Assembly: GCA_030678995.1 (NCBI GenBank)
Contig: JAUXTQ010000017.1
Location: 62,001 to 126,000, forward strand
DNA length: 64,000 nucleotides
Origin: Caulobacter sp.
Lineage (GTDB): Bacteria > Pseudomonadota > Alphaproteobacteria > Caulobacterales > Caulobacteraceae
Reading direction: 5' to 3'
A program made the translations under genes and the position numbers. This document shows, one piece after another, positions 10,544 to 19,804 of the stretch. Position 1 is the first letter of the stretch. Each line of letters opens with the position of its first letter. The notes under the pieces are model-generated. The model saw nothing but the letters and a program-made list of their open reading frames with translations. It did no database searches and was not told the origin of the DNA.

Positions 10544-12637
10544 ATGGCTGACATCGGACTTTCAGGACTGGCAGGTCAGAGCCCCTCGGCGGGACGCGTC
10601 TGGGGCTGGCTGGTGCGTGGCGAGGTCGGCCTGGCGGTCGGCGTCATCGGCATCATCATCCTGCTGATCCTGCCGATCCCGGCCTGGCTGCTGGACATCC
10701 TGCTGTCGCTGTCGATCACCAGCGCAGTCCTGATCCTGATGACCGCCCTGCTGATCAAGAAGCCGCTGGAATTCACGGCCTTCCCGACCGTACTGCTGGT
10801 CACCACCCTGTTCCGGCTGGGCCTGAACCTCGCCTCGACCCGCCTGATTCTGACCAACGGCCACGAGGGCCCCCACGGCGCCGGCCAGATCATCAAGGCC
10901 TTCGGCGAGCTGATGATGGGCGGCAACTACATCATTGGGGTGATCGTCTTCGCCATCCTGGTGATCGTGAACTTCGTGGTGGTCACCAAGGGCTCGGGCC
11001 GCATCGCCGAGGTGGCCGCGCGGTTCACCCTCGATTCCATGCCCGGCAAGCAGATGGCCATCGACGCCGACCTGTCGTCCGGCCTGATCGACCAGGACGA
11101 GGCCAAGAAGCGCCGAAAGGAGCTGGAGCAGGAATCGACTTTCTTCGGGGCCATGGACGGCGCCAGCAAGTTCGTTCGCGGCGATGCCGTGGCCGGCCTG
11201 ATCATCGTCGCCATCAATGTCATCGGCGGCTTCCTGATCGGCGTGCTCCAGCACAAGATCCCCGCCGGCGACGCGGCCACCACCTACACCCTGATGACCA
11301 TCGGCGACGGCCTGGTCAGCCAGGTGCCGGCCCTGGTCATCTCCATCGCCGCCGGCTTCCTGGTCTCAAAGGCCGGGGTCGAGGGGTCGGCCAACAAGGC
11401 GCTGGTCGCGCAGCTGGCCATGAATCCGATCAGCCTCGGCATGGTCTCGGCCTCGTCGGGGATCATCGCCCTGATCCCGGCCATGCCGAAGCTGCCGTTC
11501 CTGGTTCTGGCGGTGCTGGCCGGCGTGCTGGCCTGGCGACGGACGGTGATGGAGAACGCCCCCGAGGTGGTCATCGAGACGGCCCCCTCCGCCGAGCAGG
11601 AGGAGGAGCCGATCTCCAACTCCCTGGCCATCGACGACGTGAAGATCGAGCTGGGCTACGGCCTGCTGGCGCTGATCAACGACCTGGATGGCCGCAAGCT
11701 GACCGACCAGATCCGCGCCTTGCGCAAGACCCTGGCGGCGGATTTCGGCTTCGTCATGCCGCCGGTGCGCATCCTCGACAACATGCGCCTGCCGACCCAG
11801 GGCTACGCCATCCGCATCAAGGAGATGGAGTGCGGCGCGGGCGAGGTGCGCATCGGCTCGCTGATGGCCATGGACCCGCGCGGCGGCCAGGTTGAGCTGC
11901 CTGGCGATCACATGCGCGAGCCGGCCTTCGGCCTGCCCGCGACCTGGATCGACGAGGGGCTGAAGGAAGAGGCGACCTTCCGCGGCTACACCATCGTCGA
12001 TCCGGCCACCGTGTTGACCACCCACCTGACCGAGATCCTCAAGGACAACATGGCCGACCTGCTCTCGTACGCGGAGGTGCAGAAGCTGCTCAAGGACCTG
12101 GCGCCGGAGCAGAAGAAGCTGGCCGACGACGTGGTCCCGGCCATTGTCACCGGCACCAGCCTGCAGCGCGTGCTGCAGGCGCTGCTGCGCGAGCGGGTCT
12201 CGATCCGCGACCTGCCGACGATCCTCGAGGGCGTGGCCGAGGCCGCGCCGCACACCGCCTCGATCACCCAGCTGGTGGAGGCCGTCCGCGCCCGCCTGGG
12301 CCGCCAGCTCTGCTGGGCCAACCGCGGCGACGACGGCGCCCTGCCGATTGTCACCCTGTCGCCGGACTGGGAGGTCGCCTTCGGCGAGGCCCTGATGGGC
12401 CAGGGTGAAGACAAGCAGCTGGCCATGGCTCCCAGCAAGCTGCAGGAGTTCATTCGCGGCGTCCGCGAGGCCTTCGAACGCGCCGCGCTGGCCGGCGACC
12501 AGCCGGTCCTGCTGACCAGCCCGCAGGTCCGCCCCTACGTCCGCTCGATCATCGAACGCTTCCGCGGCCAGACCGTGGTGATGAGCCAGAACGAGGTCCA
12601 TCCCAGGGCCAAGCTGAGGACGGTGGGGCAGGTTTAG
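10544..12637 (+). CDS. flhA: Flagellar biosynthesis protein FlhA
   Basis: LLILPIPAWLLDILLSLSITSAVLILMTALLIKKPLEFTAFPTVLLVTTLFRLGLNLASTRLIL. Confidence 0.97.
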   Translation: MADIGLSGLAGQSPSAGRVWGWLVRGEVGLAVGVIGIIILLILPIPAWLLDILLSLSITSAVLILMTALLIKKPLEFTAFPTVLLVTTLFRLGLNLASTRLILTNGHEGPHGAGQIIKAFGELMMGGNYIIGVIVFAILVIVNFVVVTKGSGRIAEVAARFTLDSMPGKQMAIDADLSSGLIDQDEAKKRRKELEQESTFFGAMDGASKFVRGDAVAGLIIVAINVIGGFLIGVLQHKIPAGDAATTYTLMTIGDGLVSQVPALVISIAAGFLVSKAGVEGSANKALVAQLAMNPISLGMVSASSGIIALIPAMPKLPFLVLAVLAGVLAWRRTVMENAPEVVIETAPSAEQEEEPISNSLAIDDVKIELGYGLLALINDLDGRKLTDQIRALRKTLAADFGFVMPPVRILDNMRLPTQGYAIRIKEMECGAGEVRIGSLMAMDPRGGQVELPGDHMREPAFGLPATWIDEGLKEEATFRGYTIVDPATVLTTHLTEILKDNMADLLSYAEVQKLLKDLAPEQKKLADDVVPAIVTGTSLQRVLQALLRERVSIRDLPTILEGVAEAAPHTASITQLVEAVRARLGRQLCWANRGDDGALPIVTLSPDWEVAFGEALMGQGEDKQLAMAPSKLQEFIRGVREAFERAALAGDQPVLLTSPQVRPYVRSIIERFRGQTVVMSQNEVHPRAKLRTVGQV

Positions 12638-12822
12638 CGGAGAACCTGTCCGTCCCCGTCGCACTTGGGGCAGGTCCGCCGACCCGAAGCGTTGCAATGT
12701 CCGCACTTGGCGACATTGGTGGTGAGCCACAGAAGGCCAGGCATGCTGGTTGTGCCTCCGCCATTGCATTTGGGGCACCGCAGGGTGCGCCCCCCTCCGC
12801 AGACGTTGCAGACCTTTGCCAT
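12634..12822 (-). CDS. Stand-alone DnaJ-type cysteine-rich (CxxCxGxG-like) zinc-finger protein
   Basis: 62 aa with four CxxC motifs: CNVCGGG, CPKCNGGG, CGHCNASG, CPKCDGDG. Confidence 0.7.
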   Translation of the reverse strand: MAKVCNVCGGGRTLRCPKCNGGGTTSMPGLLWLTTNVAKCGHCNASGRRTCPKCDGDGQVLR

Positions 12823-13113
12823 GCCTACCTCCGTGCGGCATCGCGCGCCGCTGGCCGAGAAATCGGAACTGTCGTGAGTTCCGCTCGGGGGTGCGCCGCC
12901 CCGGAATAACGCTCAAATGCGACGCTCATCCAGAAGCACAACGCGGGGATGTGTTTTTCGCTCCACGCGGGAGGAGTTTTTTGTGGCGGTCCTGTTCCGT
13001 CGGTGGAAACCTCGCGCCCGTGCGCATCCGGCGGTCGGGCGGCCCTCTCGGGAGGCTCCTTGATTGACTGCCCAACGCGTGTTTACTTGATCGCTCAATC
13101 AACGGAACGACCC

Positions 13114-13776
13114 GTGGAACCGACCCGAGAGCGCATCCTGTTCGCCGCCATGAAGCTCTTCTCCGAGAAGGGCTACCTGTCGACCTCGGTGGCCGACATC
13201 CTGCGCGAAGCCGGGGCCAATTCCGGCAGCCTGTACCACTTCTTCCCGACCAAGCAGGACGTCCTGCTGGCGGTGTTGGAGCTGTACCGCGACGGCATCT
13301 ATCCGATGCTGCTGGCGCCGGCCTGGGAGGGGGTGGACGACCCCATCGAGCGGATCTTCGCTCTGCTGGGCGACTACCGCGAGGCGCTGCACGCCACTGC
13401 CTGCCTTTACGGCTGCCCGATCGGCTCCATCGCCCTGGAGCTGCACGAACCCGACCCACCGGTGCGGGAGATGCTGTCGGTCAATTTCGACGGCTGGGTG
13501 CGCCATGTGAAGGCCTGCCTCGACGCGGCGAAAGACCGGCTGCCCGCCGGGACCGACACCCGGGCCCTGGCCACCTTCGTCCTCACCGTCATGGAGGGCG
13601 GGGTGATGCAGTCGCGCACCCACCGCACCCTGGAGGCCTTCGACGCCTCGGTGGCCGGGCTGCGGGACTACCTCAACCTGCTCCAGGCCGCCGCCGATGG
13701 CGCGGGGCGCAACGACGCCGCCGGCTCGGCCGTCGCCGGCCTGGTCGGCGGGGCGATCGGCAAGGTGCTGAAGTAG
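13114..13776 (+). CDS. TetR/AcrR family transcriptional regulator
   Basis: TRERILFAAMKLFSEKGYLSTSVADILREAGANSGSLYHFFPTKQDVL HTH; GTG start. Confidence 0.9.
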   Translation: MEPTRERILFAAMKLFSEKGYLSTSVADILREAGANSGSLYHFFPTKQDVLLAVLELYRDGIYPMLLAPAWEGVDDPIERIFALLGDYREALHATACLYGCPIGSIALELHEPDPPVREMLSVNFDGWVRHVKACLDAAKDRLPAGTDTRALATFVLTVMEGGVMQSRTHRTLEAFDASVAGLRDYLNLLQAAADGAGRNDAAGSAVAGLVGGAIGKVLK

Positions 13777-13783
13777 CCTGACG

Positions 13784-13811
13784 GGGACAGACACCCGAAG
13801 GTGTCTGTCCC
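13784..13811. repeat. GGGGACA-family hairpin (subfamily A), single copy in a convergent gap
   Basis: GGGACAGACACC-CGAA-GGTGTCTGTCCC, perfect 12-bp stem. Confidence 0.9.
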
Positions 13812-13817
13812 ATCCGG

Positions 13818-14633
13818 TCAGACCTCCGCGAACGTCCCGGCCCGCTTCTCCATCGTCGACATGACCGCCTCAATCTGGTTGGGCGAGCCGATCAGGGCGA
13901 TCTGCTCCACGGACTCCTGCAGCAGCACAGTGTGCTGGTCGGCGCCGGCGGCGGCGAGGTCGAGCAGGCGCTTGTCGCCGCGGATGGCGTGGGGATTCTT
14001 GCTGGCGATCTCGGCGGCCAGCGCCAGGGCCTCGGCGCGCGGATCGGCGCAGACGCGGGTGGCGAAGCCGTAGCCGACGGCCTCCTCGCCGCTGAACTGG
14101 CGGCCGGTGTATGTCAGCTCGCGAACCACGTCGTCGCGGGCCAGATGGCGCATCAGCACCAGCCCGGCCATGTCGGGCACCAGGCCCCATTTGATCTCCA
14201 TGATCGACATCCGCGCGTCCGCCGTCACGTAGCGGATGTCGGCCCCCAGGGTCAGCTGAAAGCCGCCGCCGAAGGCCACGCCATGCACCGCCGCGATCAC
14301 CGGCACGGGAATCTCGCGCCAGACCATCACCGCGTGCTGGGCCCGGTTGCTGCCGCCGGGCGTGCGGCTGGCGGTCACCAGCGTATCGCCGCCGCGTCGC
14401 TCGCCGGAGGCCATCTTGCCGAAGTTGCCCATGTCCAGCCCGGCGCAGAAGGCGCGCCCCTCGCCCGACAGCACCACGGCCCGCACACCGGCCTCGGTTT
14501 TCAGCCGCTCGCCCGTCTCGATCAGGGCCGAGAACATGGCGTCGTCCAGGGCGTTCATCTTGTCGACCCGGATCAGGCGCACGTCGGCCACGCCGTTCTC
14601 GATGGTCACGGAAATCCGGTCCTGCGTGCTCAT
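13818..14633 (-). CDS. Enoyl-CoA hydratase/isomerase family protein
   Basis: GEGRAFCAGLDMGNF; AAVHGVAFGGGFQLTLGADIRY. Confidence 0.93.
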   Translation of the reverse strand: MSTQDRISVTIENGVADVRLIRVDKMNALDDAMFSALIETGERLKTEAGVRAVVLSGEGRAFCAGLDMGNFGKMASGERRGGDTLVTASRTPGGSNRAQHAVMVWREIPVPVIAAVHGVAFGGGFQLTLGADIRYVTADARMSIMEIKWGLVPDMAGLVLMRHLARDDVVRELTYTGRQFSGEEAVGYGFATRVCADPRAEALALAAEIASKNPHAIRGDKRLLDLAAAGADQHTVLLQESVEQIALIGSPNQIEAVMSTMEKRAGTFAEV

Positions 14634-14809
14634 GGCCTTGCCTTCCCTGTTTTGCGCAAGGTATCGGCGCGCCGTTGCTCACCGCAAGCCGTGACCCGGC
14701 GGAAGGTTGATGATCGTTTCACCAACTCCTCGCCATTGCCCCGCGCCGCGCGCGCCGATAGAGATGCGACCATAGGGGTGGCGCGTTTGCCGCCGGAGAT
14801 ACGCTGCGC

Positions 14810-15202
14810 ATGGCTCCGGCCAAACCGAAGAAAAGACAGAGTACCGGCGGGGCCATTCTGTGGGACCTGCTGACGTTTGACCGCCTGATGACCGGCCCGG
14901 TGATTCACCTGATCTACTGGGCGGGGCTGGGCGTGATCGTGCTGGGCGCGTTCGGCGCCATCGGCGCGGCGGTCGGCGTGGCGTTCAACGACGACAACAT
15001 CATCGGCAAGCTGCTGGCCTTGCCGGTGGCCGTGGCCGGGGCGCTGGTCTGCGCGGCCCTGGTGCTGCTGTGGCGGTCGTTCTGCGAGTTCTACGTGGCC
15101 ATCTTCCGCATCGCCGACGACCTGCGCGCCCTCCGCCTGGCCAGCGATGCGGACCACGCCCTGCACAAGCCAATCGCCCCGCCGCCGACGTTCAACGCCT
15201 AG
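14810..15202 (+). CDS. DUF4282-like membrane protein
   Basis: LWDLLTFDRLMTGPVIHLIYWAGL...LWRSFCEFYVAIFRIADDLR. Confidence 0.7.
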   Translation: MAPAKPKKRQSTGGAILWDLLTFDRLMTGPVIHLIYWAGLGVIVLGAFGAIGAAVGVAFNDDNIIGKLLALPVAVAGALVCAALVLLWRSFCEFYVAIFRIADDLRALRLASDADHALHKPIAPPPTFNA

Positions 15203-15240
15203 AGCCTTCCCGCCCCGGAGGGGCGATCAGGAAGGCTCTA
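15200..15240. repeat. Palindrome TAGAGCCTTCC...GGAAGGCTCTA
   Basis: 11-bp perfect arms; its first triplet is the stop codon of the 14810 CDS. Confidence 0.8.
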
Positions 15241-15250
15241 AACTAGAGAG

Positions 15251-15302
15251 GCGAGCGCGCTGGTCGCCGAAACCGGCAACCACTTTCGGCTAGCGCGCTC
15301 GC
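15251..15302. repeat. Palindrome GCGAGCGCGCT...AGCGCGCTCGC
   Basis: 11-bp outer arms plus an inner GCCGAAA/TTTCGGC stem; contains the xylanase stop codon. Confidence 0.8.
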
Positions 15303-16333
15303 AGGGCGTCCACGATTGCGGCGAAGGTCGGCTTGGGCCGTCCCGCGTCATCGAACAGCAACGGCCGGTCCTGGGCGTTCTCGCGCTTGAGCCAGCTGTC
15401 GCGGTCGCGCAGGCCCCAGACGGTGAAGGCGAACTGCTGCCGCTCGGGCAGGGCGGCGAAGGCCTCGATCGCCTCGCCATAGAGTCGCGCCTGGCGCCGT
15501 TCGGCCTCGGCGCGGTTGGCGAGCATCCCGCCCTGGACGGTCGAGACGTCCATCTCCGACAGGTGGATCGGCAGGCCGAACCCGGCCAGGGCCTTCAGCG
15601 TCGCGGTGATCGCCCCCGGCGCCAGCTCCGACCAGCAATGGGTTTGGCAGCCGATGCCGCCCAGCGGGACTCCGTCCTTCAGCAGCTGCTCGATCAGCGT
15701 CATGTAGGTCCGCAGCTTCGCCGGCCGGCTTTCCAGGTGGTAGTCGTTGACGAACAGCACCGCCGCCGGATCGGCCGCCCTGGCCGCCTCGAAGGCGACC
15801 TTGAACTGGCCCGTCTGGCCCAGCTTGCGGCTCCACAGGCTGTCACGCAGGCCCTCGCCGTTCTCCATCACCGGCTCGTTGATCACGTCCCAGCCCGACG
15901 CCAGCCCGCGATAGCGGCTGACCATGGCGGTGACGTAGTTGCGCAGGGCGCCCTCGAAGCTCTGGCGGCTCTCGTCCAGGCGCGCGAACCCCTCCGGCTC
16001 GTTGGCGTACCACAGCAGGGTATGGCCAAAGAGGCGCTGACCATTGCGCCGGGCGAAGGCGGCGATAGCGTCGGCCCGGTCGAAGCGGAAGGAGCCGTCC
16101 GGCTGGACGACGTATTCCATCTTCATCTCCCACTCGGCGGTCAGCTGGGAGAAGTGGCGGGCGGCGAGGCCGGCGTAGGCCGGGTCTTCCAGGTCCGGCG
16201 CGCGGACGCAGGTCCCGATGGGAAAGGGGGCCAGCGACTTCAGCGGCGGCTCGGGGATCGGCTGGCTCAGCGCCGGCTCCCGCCCACAGGCGGCGAGGGC
16301 GAGGCCGGACGCCAGGATCAGGCGACGGGACAC
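15290..16333 (-). CDS. Endo-1,4-beta-xylanase (GH10 family)
   Basis: HTLLWYANEPEGF, DVINEPVMENGEG, LPIHLSEMDVST, FTVWGLRDRDSWL; signal/lipobox MSRRLILASGLALAACG supports a GTG start at 16333. Confidence 0.88.
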   Translation of the reverse strand: MSRRLILASGLALAACGREPALSQPIPEPPLKSLAPFPIGTCVRAPDLEDPAYAGLAARHFSQLTAEWEMKMEYVVQPDGSFRFDRADAIAAFARRNGQRLFGHTLLWYANEPEGFARLDESRQSFEGALRNYVTAMVSRYRGLASGWDVINEPVMENGEGLRDSLWSRKLGQTGQFKVAFEAARAADPAAVLFVNDYHLESRPAKLRTYMTLIEQLLKDGVPLGGIGCQTHCWSELAPGAITATLKALAGFGLPIHLSEMDVSTVQGGMLANRAEAERRQARLYGEAIEAFAALPERQQFAFTVWGLRDRDSWLKRENAQDRPLLFDDAGRPKPTFAAIVDALRAR

Positions 16334-16346
16334 CGGCGCCGCTGGC

Positions 16347-16390
16347 GGGGACAGGTTAAGCTGTCCCTTGGGACAGCTTAACCTGTCCCC
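16347..16390. repeat. GGGGACA-family inverted pair (subfamily E)
   Basis: GGGGACAGGTTAAGCTGTCCC-TT-GGGACAGCTTAACCTGTCCCC; perfect 21-bp stem that also reads as two 7-bp-stem hairpins. Confidence 0.9.
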
Positions 16391-16404
16391 CTCGTAGTCT
16401 CTTT

Positions 16405-16815
16405 TCACCGCTGCCCGGCCCGCCGCAGGCCCAGTTCGTCGAGGGCGGCGGTTTCGCGGCGGCCGGCTTCCTTGCGGGCGGCCAGGCGGTGGTTCTCGGC
16501 CACATGCTCGTACTTCTTGAGCGCCTCGAAGGCCTCGGCCAGGGCGTCGCGGGCGCCGGCTTCCTCGAGGGCCAGGGTGTCGATGGCGTCCATCGCCTCC
16601 GCCTTGCGTAGTTTCAGCCCCTCGCGGAAGCCGGCCATGTACCAGCCGGCCTCGGCGTCGGCGCGGGCGTTCTGCAGCTCGGACTCGCCCTCGGCCTCCA
16701 GCACCGCAAGCTTCAGCTCGGCATGGGTGCGGCGGTCGACGATGTCGGCCAGCCGCTTCTGCAGGGTCTCGACCTCGTGGGTCGAGATGCGGATCAGGGA
16801 GCCCATGGCCTTCAT
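16405..16815 (-). CDS. fliJ: Flagellar export protein FliJ
   Basis: coiled-coil protein directly after fliI, overlapping by one base. Confidence 0.8.
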   Translation of the reverse strand: MKAMGSLIRISTHEVETLQKRLADIVDRRTHAELKLAVLEAEGESELQNARADAEAGWYMAGFREGLKLRKAEAMDAIDTLALEEAGARDALAEAFEALKKYEHVAENHRLAARKEAGRRETAALDELGLRRAGQR

Positions 16816-18182
16816 CAGGCGTCACCCGCCAGGATGCCGTCGAGCCGGCCGAAGGCGTCGTCGAGAGTCGAGACCTCGTCCTTGTCCTGGGCCAGAAAGG
16901 CCTCGAGGTCGGGATTGAGGGCGATGGCCCGGTCGATCTGCGGGTCGGCGCCGGCGCGATAGGCGCCGATGCGGATCAGCTCTTCCATGTTCGCCCAGGC
17001 CGCCAGGGTCTGGCGGGCGTTGGCGACGATCTGGCGCTCATGAGGCAGCTGGCAGCCGGGCATGGTCCTGCTTATGGACTTGAGGACGTTTATCGCAGGA
17101 AAACGTCCGCGCTCGGCGATCGCTCTTTCCATCACGATATGGCCATCGAGGATGCCGCGCACGGCGTCGGCGATCGGCTCGTTGTGGTCGTCGCCGTCTA
17201 CCAGCACGGTGAACAGGCCGGTGATCGGGCCGGCCGTGGAGCCGTCCGGCCGCACGGGGCCAGGGCCGGCCCGCTCCAGCAGCTTGGGCAACTCGGTGAA
17301 GACCGTCGGGGTGTAGCCCTTGGTCGTCGGCGGCTCGCCGGCGGCCAGGCCGATCTCGCGCTGGGCCATGGCGAAACGGGTCACCGAGTCCATCAGGCAG
17401 AGCACTTCCATATCCTGGTCGCGCATCGCCTCGGCCACGGCCATGGTCATGTAGGCGGCCTGGCGGCGCTTCAGCGCCGGCTCATCAGAGGTGGCGACCA
17501 CCACCACGGCGCGCTTGAGGCCCTCCTCGCCGAGGGTCTCCTCGATGAACTCGCGGACCTCCCGGCCCCGTTCGCCGATCAGCCCGACGACGACGGCATC
17601 GCAGTCGGCCTGGCGGGCCAGCATCGACAGCAGCACCGACTTGCCGACGCCCGAGCCGGCGAAGATGCCCAGGCGCTGGCCACGGCAGGTGGTGGTGAAG
17701 ACGTTCATCGCCTTTACGCCCAGGTCCAGCCGCTCGCCGACCCGGCCGCGGGCGTGGGCCGGCGGGGGTGGCGCGCGCAGGCTGTAGGGCGAGGCGCCCT
17801 GGGGCAGGGGGCCCTTGCCGTCGATGGGATTGCCGAAGGCGTCGATGATCCGGCCCAGCCACGCCTTGTGCGGGCGGACCATGCCGCCGTCCGGCTGGAT
17901 GTTGATCTCCGCCCCGGGGGCCACGCCCTCGACCGGGCCGAAGGGCATCAGCAGGGCGCGGGTCTCGCGGAACCCGACCACCTCGGCGGCCAGCGGCGGG
18001 GCGTTGCGGCGGATAATCTCCGCCCGGGCCCCGACGGCCAGATGGGTGAGCCCGCCCCGCGCCTCGATCAGCAGCCCGTTCACCGCCGCCACCCGACAGG
18101 AAATGGACAGCGGCTCGATACGCTCGACGGCGGCGATCAGACTGCGCAACGCGATGGCCCCGGGAAACCTGGCGGCCATCAT
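16815..18182 (-). CDS. fliI: Flagellum-specific ATPase FliI
   Basis: [41 protein letters not shown]. Confidence 0.96.
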   Translation of the reverse strand: MMAARFPGAIALRSLIAAVERIEPLSISCRVAAVNGLLIEARGGLTHLAVGARAEIIRRNAPPLAAEVVGFRETRALLMPFGPVEGVAPGAEINIQPDGGMVRPHKAWLGRIIDAFGNPIDGKGPLPQGASPYSLRAPPPPAHARGRVGERLDLGVKAMNVFTTTCRGQRLGIFAGSGVGKSVLLSMLARQADCDAVVVGLIGERGREVREFIEETLGEEGLKRAVVVVATSDEPALKRRQAAYMTMAVAEAMRDQDMEVLCLMDSVTRFAMAQREIGLAAGEPPTTKGYTPTVFTELPKLLERAGPGPVRPDGSTAGPITGLFTVLVDGDDHNEPIADAVRGILDGHIVMERAIAERGRFPAINVLKSISRTMPGCQLPHERQIVANARQTLAAWANMEELIRIGAYRAGADPQIDRAIALNPDLEAFLAQDKDEVSTLDDAFGRLDGILAGDA

Positions 18183-18222
18183 GGCAAGGTTGCTTTAACC
18201 ATAAATGAAGCGGGGCGGGACA

Positions 18223-18250
18223 GGGACAGACACCCGCGGGTGTCTGTCCC
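18223..18250. repeat. GGGGACA-family hairpin (subfamily A), single copy
   Basis: GGGACAGACACCCGCGGGTGTCTGTCCC, perfect 28-bp palindrome. Confidence 0.9.
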
Positions 18251-18257
18251 GCTTCGT

Positions 18258-18659
18258 CTACCGCCACCGATCCCCCGGCGCGGCCACATAGTTCGTCCAC
18301 ACATAGCCCCACGGGATGACGAGCGGGAAGATCACGCCCATGCCGCAGGCGAACAGGGTCTCGGACGTGCCGGCGTCCATGGCGCCGGCCTGCCAGGCTG
18401 GAATGCCGACCAGGCCCAGCCACATCGACTTCCAGATCATCTCGAACATCAACAGCGGCAGCATCCGCAGCGGATAGCGCAGGCCGAGCAGGGCCAGCAG
18501 CGACACCGCGCCCAGCACGCACTGCACCACGCCGTACATCAGCGGCCATGGCTTTTCAGGGTGCAGGATGCCCGGCCAGATGGTCAGGCCGAGGCCGACG
18601 GACATGAGCAGATAGGCGGCCCTGAGGGCGTAGAGGCGCAGCAGCGAGACCTGGGTCAT
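18258..18659 (-). CDS. Hypothetical multi-pass membrane protein
   Basis: hydrophobic 133-aa ORF in a clean gap. Confidence 0.6.
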   Translation of the reverse strand: MTQVSLLRLYALRAAYLLMSVGLGLTIWPGILHPEKPWPLMYGVVQCVLGAVSLLALLGLRYPLRMLPLLMFEMIWKSMWLGLVGIPAWQAGAMDAGTSETLFACGMGVIFPLVIPWGYVWTNYVAAPGDRWR

Positions 18660-18705
18660 GCCGGGGGTTCCTTGCGGTGATGTGAGAGGGAAGGGCTCCG
18701 GCGGG

Positions 18706-18945
18706 TTAGCCGACGTCCTTGAGGATCTTTTCGATGGCGGCCAGGCGGGTCTCGATCGAGGTCAGGGCGGCCGCCGCGGCGCCGTGATCAGCCAGCGCCT
18801 TCTCGGCGATCTGGCGATAGGCGTCATCGTTGGCGAGCCGCGCCTTCGCCTGCTGGATCAGGGCGAAGTAGCGCATGCCGAAGACCAGCAGGATGGTCAC
18901 GAACGGCAGGCTGGCGGTGAATATGAAGAGCGGTGTGGGAAACAT
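18706..18945 (-). CDS. Small membrane-anchored coiled-coil hypothetical protein
   Basis: N-terminal TM then ALTSIETRLAAIEKIL. Confidence 0.55.
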   Translation of the reverse strand: MFPTPLFIFTASLPFVTILLVFGMRYFALIQQAKARLANDDAYRQIAEKALADHGAAAAALTSIETRLAAIEKILKDVG

Positions 18946-18958
18946 CGGGGTTCTCTTC

Positions 18959-19291
18959 TCAAGTCTCGGGTTTGTTGGTCAGGGAGCGCGCGGCGTCGCC
19001 GATCGCGGCCGGCGTGAGTTGCAGGGCGAAGTCGGTGACTTCGAAGAAGTTGAGCGCCTTGCCGTCGGCGGAGAGTTCCAGCTGGCTGGTGACCAGGCCG
19101 GCGTCTTCCAGCTTCTGCAGATGCAGGTGCAGCAGCGGACGGCTGATGCCGAGCTCGCGCGCCAGCCGGCTGATGTAGTTGCGCCCGCCGGCCTGCAGCG
19201 CCGCGATGATCCGCAGCCGATGCGGACTGGCCAGCGCCGCCAGCATGGCCAGCAGCTGGTCTCCCGTCGGTGGCGATGGGTTCGCTTTCAT
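18959..19291 (-). CDS. ArsR-type winged-helix transcriptional regulator
   Basis: LAALASPHRLRIIAALQAGGRNYISRLARELGISRPLLHLHLQKLEDAGLV. Confidence 0.88.
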   Translation of the reverse strand: MKANPSPPTGDQLLAMLAALASPHRLRIIAALQAGGRNYISRLARELGISRPLLHLHLQKLEDAGLVTSQLELSADGKALNFFEVTDFALQLTPAAIGDAARSLTNKPET

Positions 19292-19329
19292 ATGTCAGAA
19301 ATAGCTGACGTATGTCAGGGAGTCAATAA

Positions 19330-19354
19330 GGGGACACGTACCCAAGGGGGTACA
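19330..19354. repeat. Left part of a GGGGACA-family hairpin interrupted by the IS
   Basis: ggggacacgtacccaagggggtaca, continued at 20732 as tgtcccc. Confidence 0.85.
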
Positions 19355-19417
19355 TGTAGTGCGCCCCTGGAATGAGACGGTGTAAATAGGGGACAGTTCT
19401 TCGAGGAGAGAGGAACG

Positions 19418-19804
19418 ATGTCTCGAAGAGTGATTGATCTGGCTTTGAAGCGGGCTGTGGTGGCGCGTGTGGAGGCGGGGGAGAAGGTGTTGACGCTCAG
19501 TCGCGAGCTGGGTGTGCACCGTCAGGTGATTTACAAGTGGCTGTATGGGTCGCGGGCTGGAGAGCTTGGAGTTCGGGGTCGGGGCCGTCCGACGAGGGTC
19601 GAGGCTCTGGGGCGTCAGGCGCGTCTTGAACGGGCCGATCCGTTGGCGGCGGCCGAACGTCGGATTGCGGATCTGGAACGCAAGGTTGGCCAGCAAGCGG
19701 TTGAACTGGATTTTTTTCAAGGAGCCTTGCGGCGTATCAAGGCGTCGCGCCGGCCGAACGACGGGCCTGGCGCGACGGGGTCTTCGCCCAGATCGAAGCG
19801 ATGA
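19418..19804 (+). CDS. IS3-family transposase OrfA
   Basis: RELGVHRQVIYKWLYG HTH; RIADLERKVGQQAVELDFFQGALRRIK. Confidence 0.9.
   Translation: MSRRVIDLALKRAVVARVEAGEKVLTLSRELGVHRQVIYKWLYGSRAGELGVRGRGRPTRVEALGRQARLERADPLAAAERRIADLERKVGQQAVELDFFQGALRRIKASRRPNDGPGATGSSPRSKR

Noticed and set aside
11366-12916. 516-aa - strand ORF antisense to flhA
   Set aside because: Shadow ORF; flhA is unambiguous. Only the short CxxC-rich ORF at 12634-12822 is retained.
13087-13102. TTGATcgctcAATCAA upstream of the TetR gene as an autoregulatory operator
   Set aside because: Only 5-bp arms; not distinguishable from chance without relatives to compare.
16334-16825. N-terminal extension of the xylanase ORF
   Set aside because: The extension reads through a GGGGACA-family hairpin and fliJ in another frame; the signal peptide/lipobox at MSRRLILASGLALAACG marks the real start.
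18196-18203. TTAACCAT CtrA half-site upstream of fliI
   Set aside because: Single half-site overlapping the expected leader; too weak to call as a feature.
17040-18680. 546-aa + strand ORF antisense to fliI
   Set aside because: Shadow ORF of fliI; no recognisable domain.
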